Shown one piece after another: positions 27,136 to 35,898 of a stretch of DNA of 64,000 nt. The stretch lies in contig NZ_LSSW01000030.1 in NCBI RefSeq assembly GCF_001567565.1, forward strand, positions 207,923 through 271,922, in the 5' to 3' direction. Positions within the stretch are counted from its first letter, which is position 1. Every line of letters starts with the position of its first letter. The DNA is from Ectopseudomonas composti. GTDB lineage: Bacteria; Pseudomonadota; Gammaproteobacteria; Pseudomonadales; Pseudomonadaceae. The position numbers were made by a program, and so were the translations under genes. The notes under the pieces were generated by a model. That model had not been told where the DNA came from. It saw only the letters and a list, made by a program, of their open reading frames with translations, and did not search any database.

Positions 27136-28086
27136 ATGCAAGCGAGCAAAGCCAAACTGGGTATCAGCGCCTGCCTGCTGGGTGCCGAAGTCCGCTACAA
27201 CGGCGGCCACAAGCTGTCGCGCCTGTGCAGTCGCAGCCTGACCGAACACTTCGACTTCATCCCGGTCTGTCCCGAGGTGGCTATTGGCATGCCGATACCA
27301 CGGGAACCGATTCGCCTGGTCGGTGATCCGCAGGCGCCGCGCGCCGTGGGCACCGTCGAGCGTTCACGTGACGTCACCGATGCACTGGCCGCCTACGGCG
27401 AACGCATGGCCAATGAACTGCAAGGCATCAGCGGCTACATCTTCATGCAGCAGTCACCCTCCTGCGGCCTGGAGCGGGTCAAGGTCTACCAGGAAGGTGG
27501 GCGCCCGAGCGAACCGGGCCGTGGCATCTTCGCCGCCGCCTTCTGCGCCCGCCATCCGGACCTGCCGGTGGAAGAAGACGGCCGCCTCAACGACCCGGTG
27601 CTGCGCGAGAACTTCATCACCCGCGTGTACGCCCACGCCGCATGGCAACGCCTGCTGCAGCAGGGCCTGACGCGACGCGCGCTGATCGCCTTCCACTCAC
27701 GCTACAAGTACCTGCTGATGGCCACCGACCCGGTGCGCTACAAGTCACTCGGCCGCCTGCTCGGCGAACTCGCGCAGCACGATCTTGGTGAGCTGGCGCC
27801 GCAGTATTTCAGCGAGCTGATGAGCGCACTGAAGAAATGTGCGACGCGCGGCACCCACAGCAACGTGCTGCAGCATCTGAGCGGCTACCTCAAGCGCGCG
27901 CTGAGCGCCGACGAGAGACAGGAAATGCAGCAACTGATCGGCCAGTACCGCGACGGCATCGTGCCGCTGGTGGTGCCGCTGACGCTGCTCAAGCACCACT
28001 TCCGCCGTCACCCGGATCGCTACATCGCCGAGCAGGCTTACCTGCAGCCGCACCCCGAGCCCCTCAGCCTGCGCAATGCGCTGTGA
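27136..28086 (+). CDS. DUF523 and DUF1722 (YbgA-like) fusion protein
   Basis: A 316-aa protein. Residues 1-150 are DUF523: GISACLLGAEVRYNGGHK, PVCPEVAIGMPIPR and QQSPSCGLERV carry conserved cysteines. Residues 185-305 are DUF1722/YbgA (LIAFHSRYKYLLMATDP). This domain pair regularly precedes photolyase genes, so a link with light or UV response is likely, but the biochemical role is unknown. It is the first gene of the operon; the next start lies 4 nt after its stop. Confidence 0.9.
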   Translation: MQASKAKLGISACLLGAEVRYNGGHKLSRLCSRSLTEHFDFIPVCPEVAIGMPIPREPIRLVGDPQAPRAVGTVERSRDVTDALAAYGERMANELQGISGYIFMQQSPSCGLERVKVYQEGGRPSEPGRGIFAAAFCARHPDLPVEEDGRLNDPVLRENFITRVYAHAAWQRLLQQGLTRRALIAFHSRYKYLLMATDPVRYKSLGRLLGELAQHDLGELAPQYFSELMSALKKCATRGTHSNVLQHLSGYLKRALSADERQEMQQLIGQYRDGIVPLVVPLTLLKHHFRRHPDRYIAEQAYLQPHPEPLSLRNAL

Positions 28087-28090
28087 TGCC

Positions 28091-29047
28091 ATGAGCCGCG
28101 AAACCATCGCCGACGAAGAGGTCGGCCACGACTACCGCCAGGCACTCGAAGAAGGCTACCTGCCGATTCGCGAGGTGGCGCGCAGCACCGGCATCAACGC
28201 CGTGACCCTGCGCGCCTGGGAGCGCCGCTATGGGCTGATCGTGCCGTACCGCACGCCCAAGGGGCACCGCCTCTATTCGCCAGCCAACCTCGAACGCATC
28301 AACACCATCCTCGCCTGGCTGGCGCGCGGCGTCGCCGTCGGCCAGGTCAAGGCGCTGCTCGACCACGGTCAGGTGCCCCAGACCACCAGTACCGACAACT
28401 GGTCACGCCAGCGCAACGAACTGCTCGCCTGCATCATCCAGCTCAACGAACGACGCCTCGACGACCGCTTCAACTCGGCCCTGGCGCTCTACCCTGCCAG
28501 CACCCTGGCCGAGCAACTGTTCTGGCCGCTCCTGGGCGACCTGCGGCAACGCTGGCAAGGCCAGTTCGGCGCACGCGCCGAGCAGGTGTTCTTCCTCTCC
28601 TGGCTGCGCAGCAAGCTGGCCACCCGTCTCTACCACTGCAATCGCCAGGTCGGTGGCGCGCCGCTGCTGCTGATGAACCTCGGCGAGGCGCCGATGGAGC
28701 CGGGCCTGTGGCTGTGCGCCTGGCTGGCCAGCGCCAGCGACTGCCCAGTGGAAGTCTTCGACTGGCCGCTGCCACCCAACGAACTGCTGACGGCACTGGA
28801 ATTCATCGCCCCGCGCGCGGTGCTGCTGTACGCCGAAGAAGCACTGGAGGGCACCCTGCTGCGCCGCCACCTGCCGCGCCTGGCCGAACTGTGCCCTGTG
28901 CCCCTGCTGATCGCCGGCCCTGCCGCCCACATTCACCGCGATGCGCTGACCGGCCTGGAGTCGGCCTGTGACCCGCTCGCCGCCCATGCCTGGCTGCTCC
29001 GCCACGGCCTGATTGGCGCCAAAGAGGTAACCCCATGCAGCAACTGA
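28091..29047 (+). CDS. MerR-family regulator (LitR/CarH-like, apparently without a B12 site)
   Basis: A 318-aa regulator with a MerR winged helix-turn-helix at about residues 22-92 (LPIREVARSTGINAVTLRAW, ERRYGLIVPYRTPKGHRLYS). The C-terminal part keeps a helical bundle and a Rossmann-like region as in CarH/LitR photoreceptors, but the cobalamin motif DxHxxG is absent at the expected place (LGEAPMEPG). It would then be a B12-independent class working with another photoreceptor. Its end overlaps phrB by 13 nt. An upstream start at 28076 is possible. The regulation of this operon is inferred. Confidence 0.8.
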   Translation: MSRETIADEEVGHDYRQALEEGYLPIREVARSTGINAVTLRAWERRYGLIVPYRTPKGHRLYSPANLERINTILAWLARGVAVGQVKALLDHGQVPQTTSTDNWSRQRNELLACIIQLNERRLDDRFNSALALYPASTLAEQLFWPLLGDLRQRWQGQFGARAEQVFFLSWLRSKLATRLYHCNRQVGGAPLLLMNLGEAPMEPGLWLCAWLASASDCPVEVFDWPLPPNELLTALEFIAPRAVLLYAEEALEGTLLRRHLPRLAELCPVPLLIAGPAAHIHRDALTGLESACDPLAAHAWLLRHGLIGAKEVTPCSN

Positions 29048-30471
29048 TTTGGTTTCGCAGCGATCTGCGTACCCAGGACAACACCGCCCTGAGCCGGGCC
29101 ATGGGCAGTGGTGCGACCGTCGCCCTGTATCTCGTCACACCAGGCCAATGGCAGCGTCACGACGACGCCCCGAGCAAGGTGGACTTCTGGCTGCGCAACC
29201 TGGCCGAACTGAGCAAGGCCCTGGCTGCCCTCAACGTGCCACTGCTGGTGCGCCACTGTGACGACTGGAGCGAGGTGCCGGCGCAGGTCGCCGAGGTCTG
29301 CCATGCACACGACATCTGCGCCGTGCACGTCAACGAGGAATACGGCAGCAACGAGAGCCTGCGCGATCAGCAGGTCGCCGCGTACCTCGGCCAGCAGGAT
29401 ATTGCCTGGCATAGCCATCTCGATCAGTTGCTGTTCAAACCGGGCAGCGTGCTGACCCGCTCCGGCGGCTACTTCCAGGTCTACAGCCAGTTCCGCAAGG
29501 TGTGCTACGAGCGCCTGCACACCGCACTGCCGGCGCTGATACCAGCACCCAAGGCGCAGGCGCCCCTGGCCATCGACAGCGACGCCATCCCAGGCAGCGT
29601 CGAAGGTTTCGCCACCCCCAGCGCCAGCCTGCGCCTGCTCTGGCCAGCCGGAGAACGCGTGGCTCAGCAGCGCCTGGAGTGCTTCGCCGACGAACAGGTG
29701 GCCTTCTACAAGGACGAACGCGACTATCCGGCCAAGCCCGGCACCAGCCAGCTGTCGGCTTACCTGGCCGCTGGCGTGGTCTCGCCACGCCAGTGCCTGC
29801 ACGCGGCCCTGGCGGCCAATCAGGGCGAGTTCGACAGCGGCAACCCAGGCGCCGTTACCTGGATCAACGAGCTGCTCTGGCGCGAGTTCTACAAGCACAT
29901 TCTGGTCGGCTACCCGCGTGTCTCGCGACACCGCGCCTTCCGCCTGGAGACCGAGGCGCTGCCGTGGCGCCGCGCACCGGAGGAGCTGGCCGCCTGGCAG
30001 GAAGGCCGCACCGGCCTGCCGATCATCGATGCGGCGATGCGCCAGCTGCTGGAAACCGGCTGGATGCACAACCGTCTGCGCATGGTCGTGGCCATGTTCC
30101 TGACCAAGAACCTGCTGATCGACTGGCGTGAGGGTGAGCGTTTCTTCATGCGCCACCTGATCGACGGCGACCTCGCAGCGAACAACGGCGGCTGGCAGTG
30201 GAGCGCCTCCACCGGCACCGATGCCGCACCCTACTTCCGCATCTTCAACCCGATCAGCCAGTCGCAGAAGTTCGACCCCGACGGCCAGTTCATTCGCCAG
30301 TGGTTGCCGGAACTGGCCGGCCTGAACAAGCGCGACATCCATGATCCGTCGGCGCTCGGCGGACTATTCGCGCCCACCGCCTATCCGCGCCCGATCGTCG
30401 ACCTGTCACGCTCGCGCCAGCGCGCCTTGGACGCGTTCAAGAACCTGTCTGCGCGGGAGGTTCCGGCATGA
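29035..30471 (+). CDS. phrB: Deoxyribodipyrimidine photolyase
   Basis: Repairs cyclobutane pyrimidine dimers using blue light. The 478-aa length fits class I enzymes. The N-terminal antenna-binding domain starts LIWFRSDLRTQDNTALSRA. The FAD-binding domain has WINELLWREFYKHIL, the signature TGLPIIDAAMRQL, GWMHNRLRMVVAMFLTKNL and the NNGGWQWSASTGTDAAPYFR loop. It starts inside the MerR gene (13-nt overlap) and overlaps the next gene by ATGA, so it is tightly coupled in the operon. Confidence 0.96.
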   Translation: MQQLIWFRSDLRTQDNTALSRAMGSGATVALYLVTPGQWQRHDDAPSKVDFWLRNLAELSKALAALNVPLLVRHCDDWSEVPAQVAEVCHAHDICAVHVNEEYGSNESLRDQQVAAYLGQQDIAWHSHLDQLLFKPGSVLTRSGGYFQVYSQFRKVCYERLHTALPALIPAPKAQAPLAIDSDAIPGSVEGFATPSASLRLLWPAGERVAQQRLECFADEQVAFYKDERDYPAKPGTSQLSAYLAAGVVSPRQCLHAALAANQGEFDSGNPGAVTWINELLWREFYKHILVGYPRVSRHRAFRLETEALPWRRAPEELAAWQEGRTGLPIIDAAMRQLLETGWMHNRLRMVVAMFLTKNLLIDWREGERFFMRHLIDGDLAANNGGWQWSASTGTDAAPYFRIFNPISQSQKFDPDGQFIRQWLPELAGLNKRDIHDPSALGGLFAPTAYPRPIVDLSRSRQRALDAFKNLSAREVPA

Positions 30472-30890
30472 GCAGCTTCCTGGAAACCTTCGCCGAGCGT
30501 TTCACCGCACTGAACAAGGACAACCTCGACCTGCTGGGTGAGCTGTACAGCGACGACGTGCTGTTTCGCGATCCGCTGCATGAGGTGCACGGGCTGAGCG
30601 CAGTGCGGCGCTATTTCGCCGAGCTGTACGCCAATGTCGAGACGCTGCACTTCGAGTTCCACGGTTTCGATGAGGTCGCGGAAGGCGAGGGCTACCTGCG
30701 CTGGACCATGCGCTATCGCCACCCACGCCTGCGTGGCGGCGAGGAAATCGCCGTCGAGGGCTGCTCGCACCTGCGCTGGCGTGACCGCGTCTATCAGCAC
30801 CGCGACTACTTCGACGCCGGCGCATTGCTCTATGAACACCTGCCGGTACTGGGCGGCGTAATCGCCTGGCTGAAACGGAGGCTGGCATGA
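30468..30890 (+). CDS. NTF2-like (SnoaL-type) protein
   Basis: A 140-aa single-domain protein with the cone-shaped NTF2 fold pattern: LGELYSDDVLFRDPLHEVHG, then VAEGEGYLRWTMRYRHPR. Such proteins bind or isomerise small hydrophobic molecules. It overlaps phrB and the following SDR by ATGA at both ends. Together with the SDR, oxidase and methyltransferase below, it may take part in modifying a membrane lipid, which is inference from context. Confidence 0.85.
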   Translation: MSSFLETFAERFTALNKDNLDLLGELYSDDVLFRDPLHEVHGLSAVRRYFAELYANVETLHFEFHGFDEVAEGEGYLRWTMRYRHPRLRGGEEIAVEGCSHLRWRDRVYQHRDYFDAGALLYEHLPVLGGVIAWLKRRLA

Positions 30891-31642
30891 AACGTATCTG
30901 GCTTACCGGCGCCAGCAGCGGCATCGGTGCCGCACTGGCCGAACAATTGCTGCAAGCCGGCCACCAAGTGGCCGTCAGTGCCCGCAGCAGTGGCCCGCTT
31001 GAGGACCTCGCCACGCGCTACGGCGAGCAGGTACTGGTGGTGCCGGGCGACCTGACCGACGCCGAGCAGGTACGCGCCATCGGCGAACGCATCGCTCGCC
31101 AGTGGGGCGCGCTCGATTGCGTGATCCTCAACGCCGGCACCTGCGAATACATCGAAGTGCGCCAGTTCGAGGCGGCGATGATCGAACGCGTGGTCAGCAC
31201 CAACCTGTTCGCCGCCAGCTACTGCATCGAGGCCGCCCTGCCCCTGCTGCGCCAGGGCAATCGTCCGCACCTGGTCGGCGTCGGCAGTTCGGTCACCTTC
31301 CTGCCATTGCCGCGCTCCGAAGCCTACGGCGCCTCCAAGGCGGCCATGCGCTATCTGCTGCAAAGCCTGCGCATCGACCTGGCCGCCGAGGGGATCGACG
31401 TCACCCTGGTCAGCCCGGGTTTCGTCGACACCCCGCTGACGCAGAAGAACGACTTCCCCATGCCCATGCGCTGGCCCGTGGAACGCGCCGCGCGGCATAT
31501 CGCCGAACGCCTGGACAAGCGCCCGCGCGAAATCGCCTTCCCCACTCCCTTCATCGCCATCCTGAAACTGCTCGGCAGCCTGCCGAGCAGCCTGCAACTG
31601 GCCATAGGTCGCCGTCTGGCGCGTAACGAGGACAACGCATGA
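30887..31642 (+). CDS. Short-chain dehydrogenase/reductase in photolyase operon
   Basis: A 251-aa classical SDR: ITGASSGIGAALAEQL-type nucleotide loop (LTGASSGIGAALAEQLLQAG), LNAGTCEYIE, and the catalytic YGASKAAMRYLLQSLR. It overlaps both neighbours by ATGA. The same SDR is a constant companion of the DUF1365/cyclopropane-synthase-like genes in pseudomonads. The substrate is unknown, plausibly lipid-derived. Confidence 0.9.
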   Translation: MKRIWLTGASSGIGAALAEQLLQAGHQVAVSARSSGPLEDLATRYGEQVLVVPGDLTDAEQVRAIGERIARQWGALDCVILNAGTCEYIEVRQFEAAMIERVVSTNLFAASYCIEAALPLLRQGNRPHLVGVGSSVTFLPLPRSEAYGASKAAMRYLLQSLRIDLAAEGIDVTLVSPGFVDTPLTQKNDFPMPMRWPVERAARHIAERLDKRPREIAFPTPFIAILKLLGSLPSSLQLAIGRRLARNEDNA

Positions 31643-32886
31643 AAATCGCCATCGTCGGCAGCGGCATCGCCGGCCTGACCTGTGCCTACCTGCTCAACCG
31701 TCAGCACGACATTCAGGTGTTCGAGGCCAGCGACTGGATCGGCGGCCACACCCACACCGTCGACGTTGAAGTCGAGGGCCGCAGCTATGCCGTCGACACC
31801 GGTTTCATCGTCTTCAACGACTGGACCTACCCCAACTTCATCCGTCTGCTGGAGCAGGTCGGCGTCGCCTTCAAGCCCACCGAAATGAGTTTCTCGGTCA
31901 GCGACCCGGCCACCGGCGTGGAATACAACGGCCACGACCTCAACACCCTGTTCGCCCAGCGCAGCAACCTGCTGTCGCCAGCGTTCTGGGGCATGCTGCG
32001 CGATATCCTGCGCTTCAACCGCCAGTCGCAGGACGACCTGGCCAACAACCGCATCGGCGCCGACACCACGCTTGGCCAGTACCTCGACAGCAACGGTTAT
32101 GGCCGCCGCTTCATCGAGCACTACATCGTGCCGATGGGCTCGGCCATCTGGTCGATGTCGCTGACCGACATGCTCGGCTTCCCGCTGCAATTCTTCGTGC
32201 GCTTCTGCAAGAACCACGGCCTGCTCTCGGTCAGCGACCGCCCGACCTGGCAGGTGATCGAAGGCGGCTCACGCAGCTACGTGGCGCCGCTGACCGCCAG
32301 CTTCGCCGAGCGCATCCGCCTCAACTGCCCGGTCAGCCGCGTGGTGCGCGATCAGGACGGCGTCACCCTGTACAGTGCTGCCGGCAGCGAGCGCTTCGAC
32401 AAGGTGATCTTCGCCTGCCACAGCGACCAGGCGCTGGCGCTGCTCGATCAGGCCAGCGCAGCGGAACGGGACATCCTTGGCGCCCTGCCCTACGCCAACA
32501 ACGACGTGGTGCTGCATACCGATACGCGCCTGCTGCCCAAGCGCAAGCTGGCCTGGGCCAGCTGGAACTATCGCCTGGGTGGGCCACGTGAACAGATGGC
32601 TGCCGTGACCTATGACATGAACATCCTGCAGGGCATCGACAGCGATACCACCTTCTGCGTCAGCCTCAACCAGACTGCCGCCATCGAGCCGAGCAAGATC
32701 CTCGCGCGCTTCCAGTACGCTCACCCGCAGTACAGCCTGGCCGGCACGGCAGCGCAGGCGCGCTGGGAAGAACTACTCGGCGCTCAGCACACTTATTACT
32801 GCGGCGCCTACTGGGCCAATGGCTTTCATGAAGATGGCGTGGTCAGCGCGCTGCGCGTGGCACGCGCCTTCGGTGAGACACTCTGA
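31639..32886 (+). CDS. FAD-dependent amine-oxidase-like protein
   Basis: A 415-aa flavoprotein beginning MKIAIVGSGIAGLTCAYLL (FAD Rossmann motif) with WIGGHTHTVDVEVEGR and VDTGFIVFNDWTYPNF, the pattern of the NAD(P)-binding/desaturase-like oxidases that accompany cyclopropane-fatty-acid synthase homologues. In relatives this gene set has been linked to methylated or furan fatty acid formation. It overlaps its neighbours at both ends (ATGA upstream, TGATG downstream). Confidence 0.85.
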   Translation: MKIAIVGSGIAGLTCAYLLNRQHDIQVFEASDWIGGHTHTVDVEVEGRSYAVDTGFIVFNDWTYPNFIRLLEQVGVAFKPTEMSFSVSDPATGVEYNGHDLNTLFAQRSNLLSPAFWGMLRDILRFNRQSQDDLANNRIGADTTLGQYLDSNGYGRRFIEHYIVPMGSAIWSMSLTDMLGFPLQFFVRFCKNHGLLSVSDRPTWQVIEGGSRSYVAPLTASFAERIRLNCPVSRVVRDQDGVTLYSAAGSERFDKVIFACHSDQALALLDQASAAERDILGALPYANNDVVLHTDTRLLPKRKLAWASWNYRLGGPREQMAAVTYDMNILQGIDSDTTFCVSLNQTAAIEPSKILARFQYAHPQYSLAGTAAQARWEELLGAQHTYYCGAYWANGFHEDGVVSALRVARAFGETL

Positions 32887-33686
32887 TGCACAGCGCCCTG
32901 TACAGCGGCTGGGTGCAGCATCGCCGCTTCGCCCCGCGCGCCCATGCCTTTCGCTATCGCATGGGCCTGCTGTATCTCGACCTGAGCGAACAGGCGCAGC
33001 TGTTCGCCTTGTCCAAGCTGGCCGGCTCCGGCCGCTTCGCGCCGTTCGCCTTTCGCGAGACCGATTACCTGCCCGAAGCCACCCGCCAGGGCGTGGCGCT
33101 GCATGAGGCCGTGCGCAATCGCGTGGAGGAAGCACTGGGCACACGCCCGCAAGGTCGCATCTGCGTGCTGACCCAGCCGCGCAGTTGGGGGCTGGCGTTC
33201 AATCCGGTGAGCATCTTCTACTGCCATGACGCCGACCAGCGGCTGGTGGCGATCCTCTGTGAAGTCCGCAATACGCCATGGCGCGAACGCTATCACTACG
33301 TGCTGCCGGCCGCTGGCGAAGGCCGCCAGCAGGCCAGCGTGGACAAGGCCTTCCATGTCTCGCCCTTTCTGCCGCGCGAGCTGCAATACCGCATGAGTTT
33401 CAGCGCCGTCGGCGAGCGTCTTGGTCTGCACATGGCCGACTGGCAAGGCGACACCAAGGTCTTCGACGCCAGCCTCAGTCTGTGCCGTGAAGCGCTCGAC
33501 CGCAGCAGCCTGCACCGCTATCTGCTGAGTTTCCCCTGGATGACCGGCAAGACCCTTGCCGCCATCTACTGGCAGGCCATGCGCCTGCTGTTCAAACGCA
33601 TCCCGATTTTCGACCACAAGCCAGCGGAAGGCAGCTTCCGTGTCGCCCGCACGCAAGTGAAGGACATGCCCCATGAAAAGCTCTAG
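32886..33686 (+). CDS. DUF1365 protein
   Basis: A 266-aa protein with the DUF1365 signatures YSGWVQHRRFAPRAHAFRYR at the N-terminus, LGLAFNPVSIFYC-like segment (WGLAFNPVSIFYCHD) in the middle, and VSPFLPRELQYRMSF. The family nearly always sits between an FAD oxidase and a cyclopropane-synthase-like gene, but its reaction is unknown. It overlaps the following gene by 14 nt. Confidence 0.9.
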   Translation: MHSALYSGWVQHRRFAPRAHAFRYRMGLLYLDLSEQAQLFALSKLAGSGRFAPFAFRETDYLPEATRQGVALHEAVRNRVEEALGTRPQGRICVLTQPRSWGLAFNPVSIFYCHDADQRLVAILCEVRNTPWRERYHYVLPAAGEGRQQASVDKAFHVSPFLPRELQYRMSFSAVGERLGLHMADWQGDTKVFDASLSLCREALDRSSLHRYLLSFPWMTGKTLAAIYWQAMRLLFKRIPIFDHKPAEGSFRVARTQVKDMPHEKL

Positions 33687-34947
33687 CCTGACCTCCACCA
33701 GAAACCTGGTACGCAGTGGCAATGGCATTGGCGCCGGCCTGTTGCGCCGGGCCGTACTGCGTCAGCTGCAGAACCTGCGCCATGGCCTGCTGGTTGTCCA
33801 TGAAGCCGGCGAAAGCCTGCACTTTGGCCAGCCGCAGGCCCGCCTGCGCGCCGAGATCACGGTGCACGACCCGGCCGTCTGGGGCCTGGTCGCCGGCAAC
33901 GGTTCGATCGGCTCGGGCGAGGCTTATATCCATGGTTACTGGAGCACGCCGGATCTGACTGCGGTGATTCGCATCTTCGTCGCCAACCTCGATGTGCTCG
34001 ATGCAATGGAGGGCGGCCTGGCGCGTGTGGGCCGCCCACTGATCCAGGGCCTGCACTGGCTCAACCGCAACACCCGGCAGGGCTCGCGACGCAACATCGC
34101 CGCGCACTACGACCTGGGCAACGACCTGTTCGAACAGTTCCTCGACCCGACCATGATGTATTCGGCGGCCATGTTCCGCAGCGAAGACGACAGCCTGCTG
34201 CAGGCCCAATTGAACAAGCTCGAGCGCATCTGCCAGAAGCTCAACCTTAAACGCAGCGACCACCTGCTAGAGATCGGCACTGGCTGGGGCAGCATGGCCA
34301 TCCACGCCGCCAGCCGCTATGGCTGCCGGGTGACCACTACCACTCTGTCACGCGAGCAATATGACCACACCCAGCGGCGCATTCGTGAACTGGGCCTGGA
34401 GGATCGCATCACCCTGCTGCTGGAGGACTACCGCGACCTGGAAGGCCAGTACGACAAGCTGGTATCCATCGAGATGATCGAGGCAGTCGGCCACCGCTTC
34501 CTGCCCACCTACTTCGAGCAATGCTCACGGCTGCTCAAGCCTGACGGCCTGATGTTGCTGCAAGCCATCACCATTCGTGACCAGCGCTACGAGCAGGCCT
34601 GCCAGTCGGTGGACTTCATCCAGCGCTATATCTTCCCCGGTGGCGCCCTGCCGTCGGTGCACAAGATGCTCGAGGTCGTGACTCGGCATACCGACCTCAA
34701 CCTGCATCACATGGAGGATTTCGGCCTGCACTACGCACGCACCCTGCGCCTGTGGCACGACAACCTGCGCCAGGCTAGGCAGCGCCTCGAACAGCTGGGG
34801 TACGACGATTACTTCTATCGCCTGTGGGAGTTTTACCTCTGCTATTGCGAAGGCGGCTTCCTCGAACGCACCATTGGCACCGCGCAACTGCTGCTGGCCA
34901 AGCCAGACGCTCGTCCTGCCCCACTGTTAGGAAACCTCAATGCCTAA
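33673..34947 (+). CDS. Cyclopropane-fatty-acyl-phospholipid synthase-like methyltransferase
   Basis: A 424-aa SAM-dependent methyltransferase. Residues about 120-400 carry the CFA synthase fold: NIAAHYDLGNDLFEQFLDPT, the SAM loop LLEIGTGWGSMAIHAASRYG, and VSIEMIEAVGHRFLPTYF. It should methylate unsaturated phospholipid acyl chains at the inner membrane. In the light-response context it may be UfaM-like (methylation leading to furan fatty acids) rather than a true Cfa; the sequence alone does not decide this. Confidence 0.88.
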   Translation: MKSSSLTSTRNLVRSGNGIGAGLLRRAVLRQLQNLRHGLLVVHEAGESLHFGQPQARLRAEITVHDPAVWGLVAGNGSIGSGEAYIHGYWSTPDLTAVIRIFVANLDVLDAMEGGLARVGRPLIQGLHWLNRNTRQGSRRNIAAHYDLGNDLFEQFLDPTMMYSAAMFRSEDDSLLQAQLNKLERICQKLNLKRSDHLLEIGTGWGSMAIHAASRYGCRVTTTTLSREQYDHTQRRIRELGLEDRITLLLEDYRDLEGQYDKLVSIEMIEAVGHRFLPTYFEQCSRLLKPDGLMLLQAITIRDQRYEQACQSVDFIQRYIFPGGALPSVHKMLEVVTRHTDLNLHHMEDFGLHYARTLRLWHDNLRQARQRLEQLGYDDYFYRLWEFYLCYCEGGFLERTIGTAQLLLAKPDARPAPLLGNLNA

Positions 34948-35467
34948 GCTGATCGCCAATGCCATCCTGTTCCAGCTCGGCTGGCTGGTCTGCGTCTTCG
35001 CAGGCGACAGCCCCTGGCTGCTGGTGGTGGCGGCGATCATCGCTGTGCATCTGCTCTGGGTCAGCAGTTGGGCTGCCGAAGGCAAGCTGCTGCTCAGCGT
35101 GTTTCTCGCCGGCAGCGCGCTGGACAGCTTTCTGCTCAACCTCGGGGTGTTCGATTTCGGCGAGGAGCGCCAGCTGATCCCGCTGTGGCTGGCCTTGCTC
35201 TGGCTGCTGCTGGCCAGCACCCTCAATCATTGCCTGGCCTGGACCGCACGCCCCTGGTGGCGCGCCAGCCTGCTGGGGGCGCTGAGCGCACCGCTGTCGT
35301 ACTACGCTGGCGCCAAGATCGCCGGCGTCAGCCTGCCGCTCGGAACCTGGCAAACCCTGGCGCTTCTGGCGCTGGTCTGGGCCGTGGTCATGCCGGTCTT
35401 GCACGGGTTCGCCAAGCTGTACCGCGCGCAGTACGAACAACTCCTGCGTAGCCGCCAAGCGGCTTAG
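34940..35467 (+). CDS. DUF2878 membrane protein
   Basis: A 175-aa integral membrane protein with about five hydrophobic segments (LIANAILFQLGWLVCVF, LLVVAAIIAVHLLWV, and later). It matches DUF2878, a family found at the end of these photolyase/cyclopropane-synthase operons. It overlaps the preceding gene by 8 nt and is probably the last gene of the operon that starts at 27136. Function unknown. Confidence 0.85.
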   Translation: MPKLIANAILFQLGWLVCVFAGDSPWLLVVAAIIAVHLLWVSSWAAEGKLLLSVFLAGSALDSFLLNLGVFDFGEERQLIPLWLALLWLLLASTLNHCLAWTARPWWRASLLGALSAPLSYYAGAKIAGVSLPLGTWQTLALLALVWAVVMPVLHGFAKLYRAQYEQLLRSRQAA

Positions 35468-35528
35468 TGCGCGCACGCCTGTCAGCGCAAACCCCGCGCC
35501 GGTCCTGCATGGCGTACACTGCCGCACC

Positions 35529-35840
35529 ATGAGCCAGACCATCCCCCATACTCAACTGCCAACCGAACCCGAGGTCAGTTGCAGCACTTGCGCGGCCTGC
35601 TGCTGCCAGCTGGAAGTGATGCTGTTCGGCGATGAAGGCGTGCCGCAACGCTTCATCGATACCGACCAGTGGGGCAGTGAAGTGATGCGTCGCCTGGACG
35701 ACAACTGGTGCGCTGCACTGGACCGCGACAGCATGCGCTGCACCATCTACGAGGTGCGCCCGATGATCTGCCGGGAATTCGAGCTGGGCGCCAGCGAGTG
35801 CCTGGAAGAGCGTCGCGGCATCGCCCAGGCCTATCGCTAG
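35529..35840 (+). CDS. YkgJ-family cysteine-cluster protein
   Basis: A 103-aa protein with the zinc or iron-binding cysteine cluster CSTCAACCCQLE near residue 18, and RCTIYEVRPMICREFELG further on, both typical of YkgJ/CxxCxxCC proteins. Function is not established. It starts 61 nt after the DUF2878 gene and ends at a bidirectional terminator. Confidence 0.88.
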   Translation: MSQTIPHTQLPTEPEVSCSTCAACCCQLEVMLFGDEGVPQRFIDTDQWGSEVMRRLDDNWCAALDRDSMRCTIYEVRPMICREFELGASECLEERRGIAQAYR

Positions 35841-35868
35841 CCAAGCGCAGGCCCGCGAGGCACAATGA

Positions 35869-35895
35869 AAAAGACCGGGGCTGGCCCGGTCTTTT
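35869..35895. terminator. Bidirectional terminator between ykgJ and pagL
   Basis: AAAAGACCGGG (35869-35879) pairs with CCCGGTCTTTT (35885-35895) around a 5-nt loop. The T-run on one strand and the A-run on the other let it serve both converging genes. Confidence 0.85.
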
Positions 35896-35898
35896 CAT

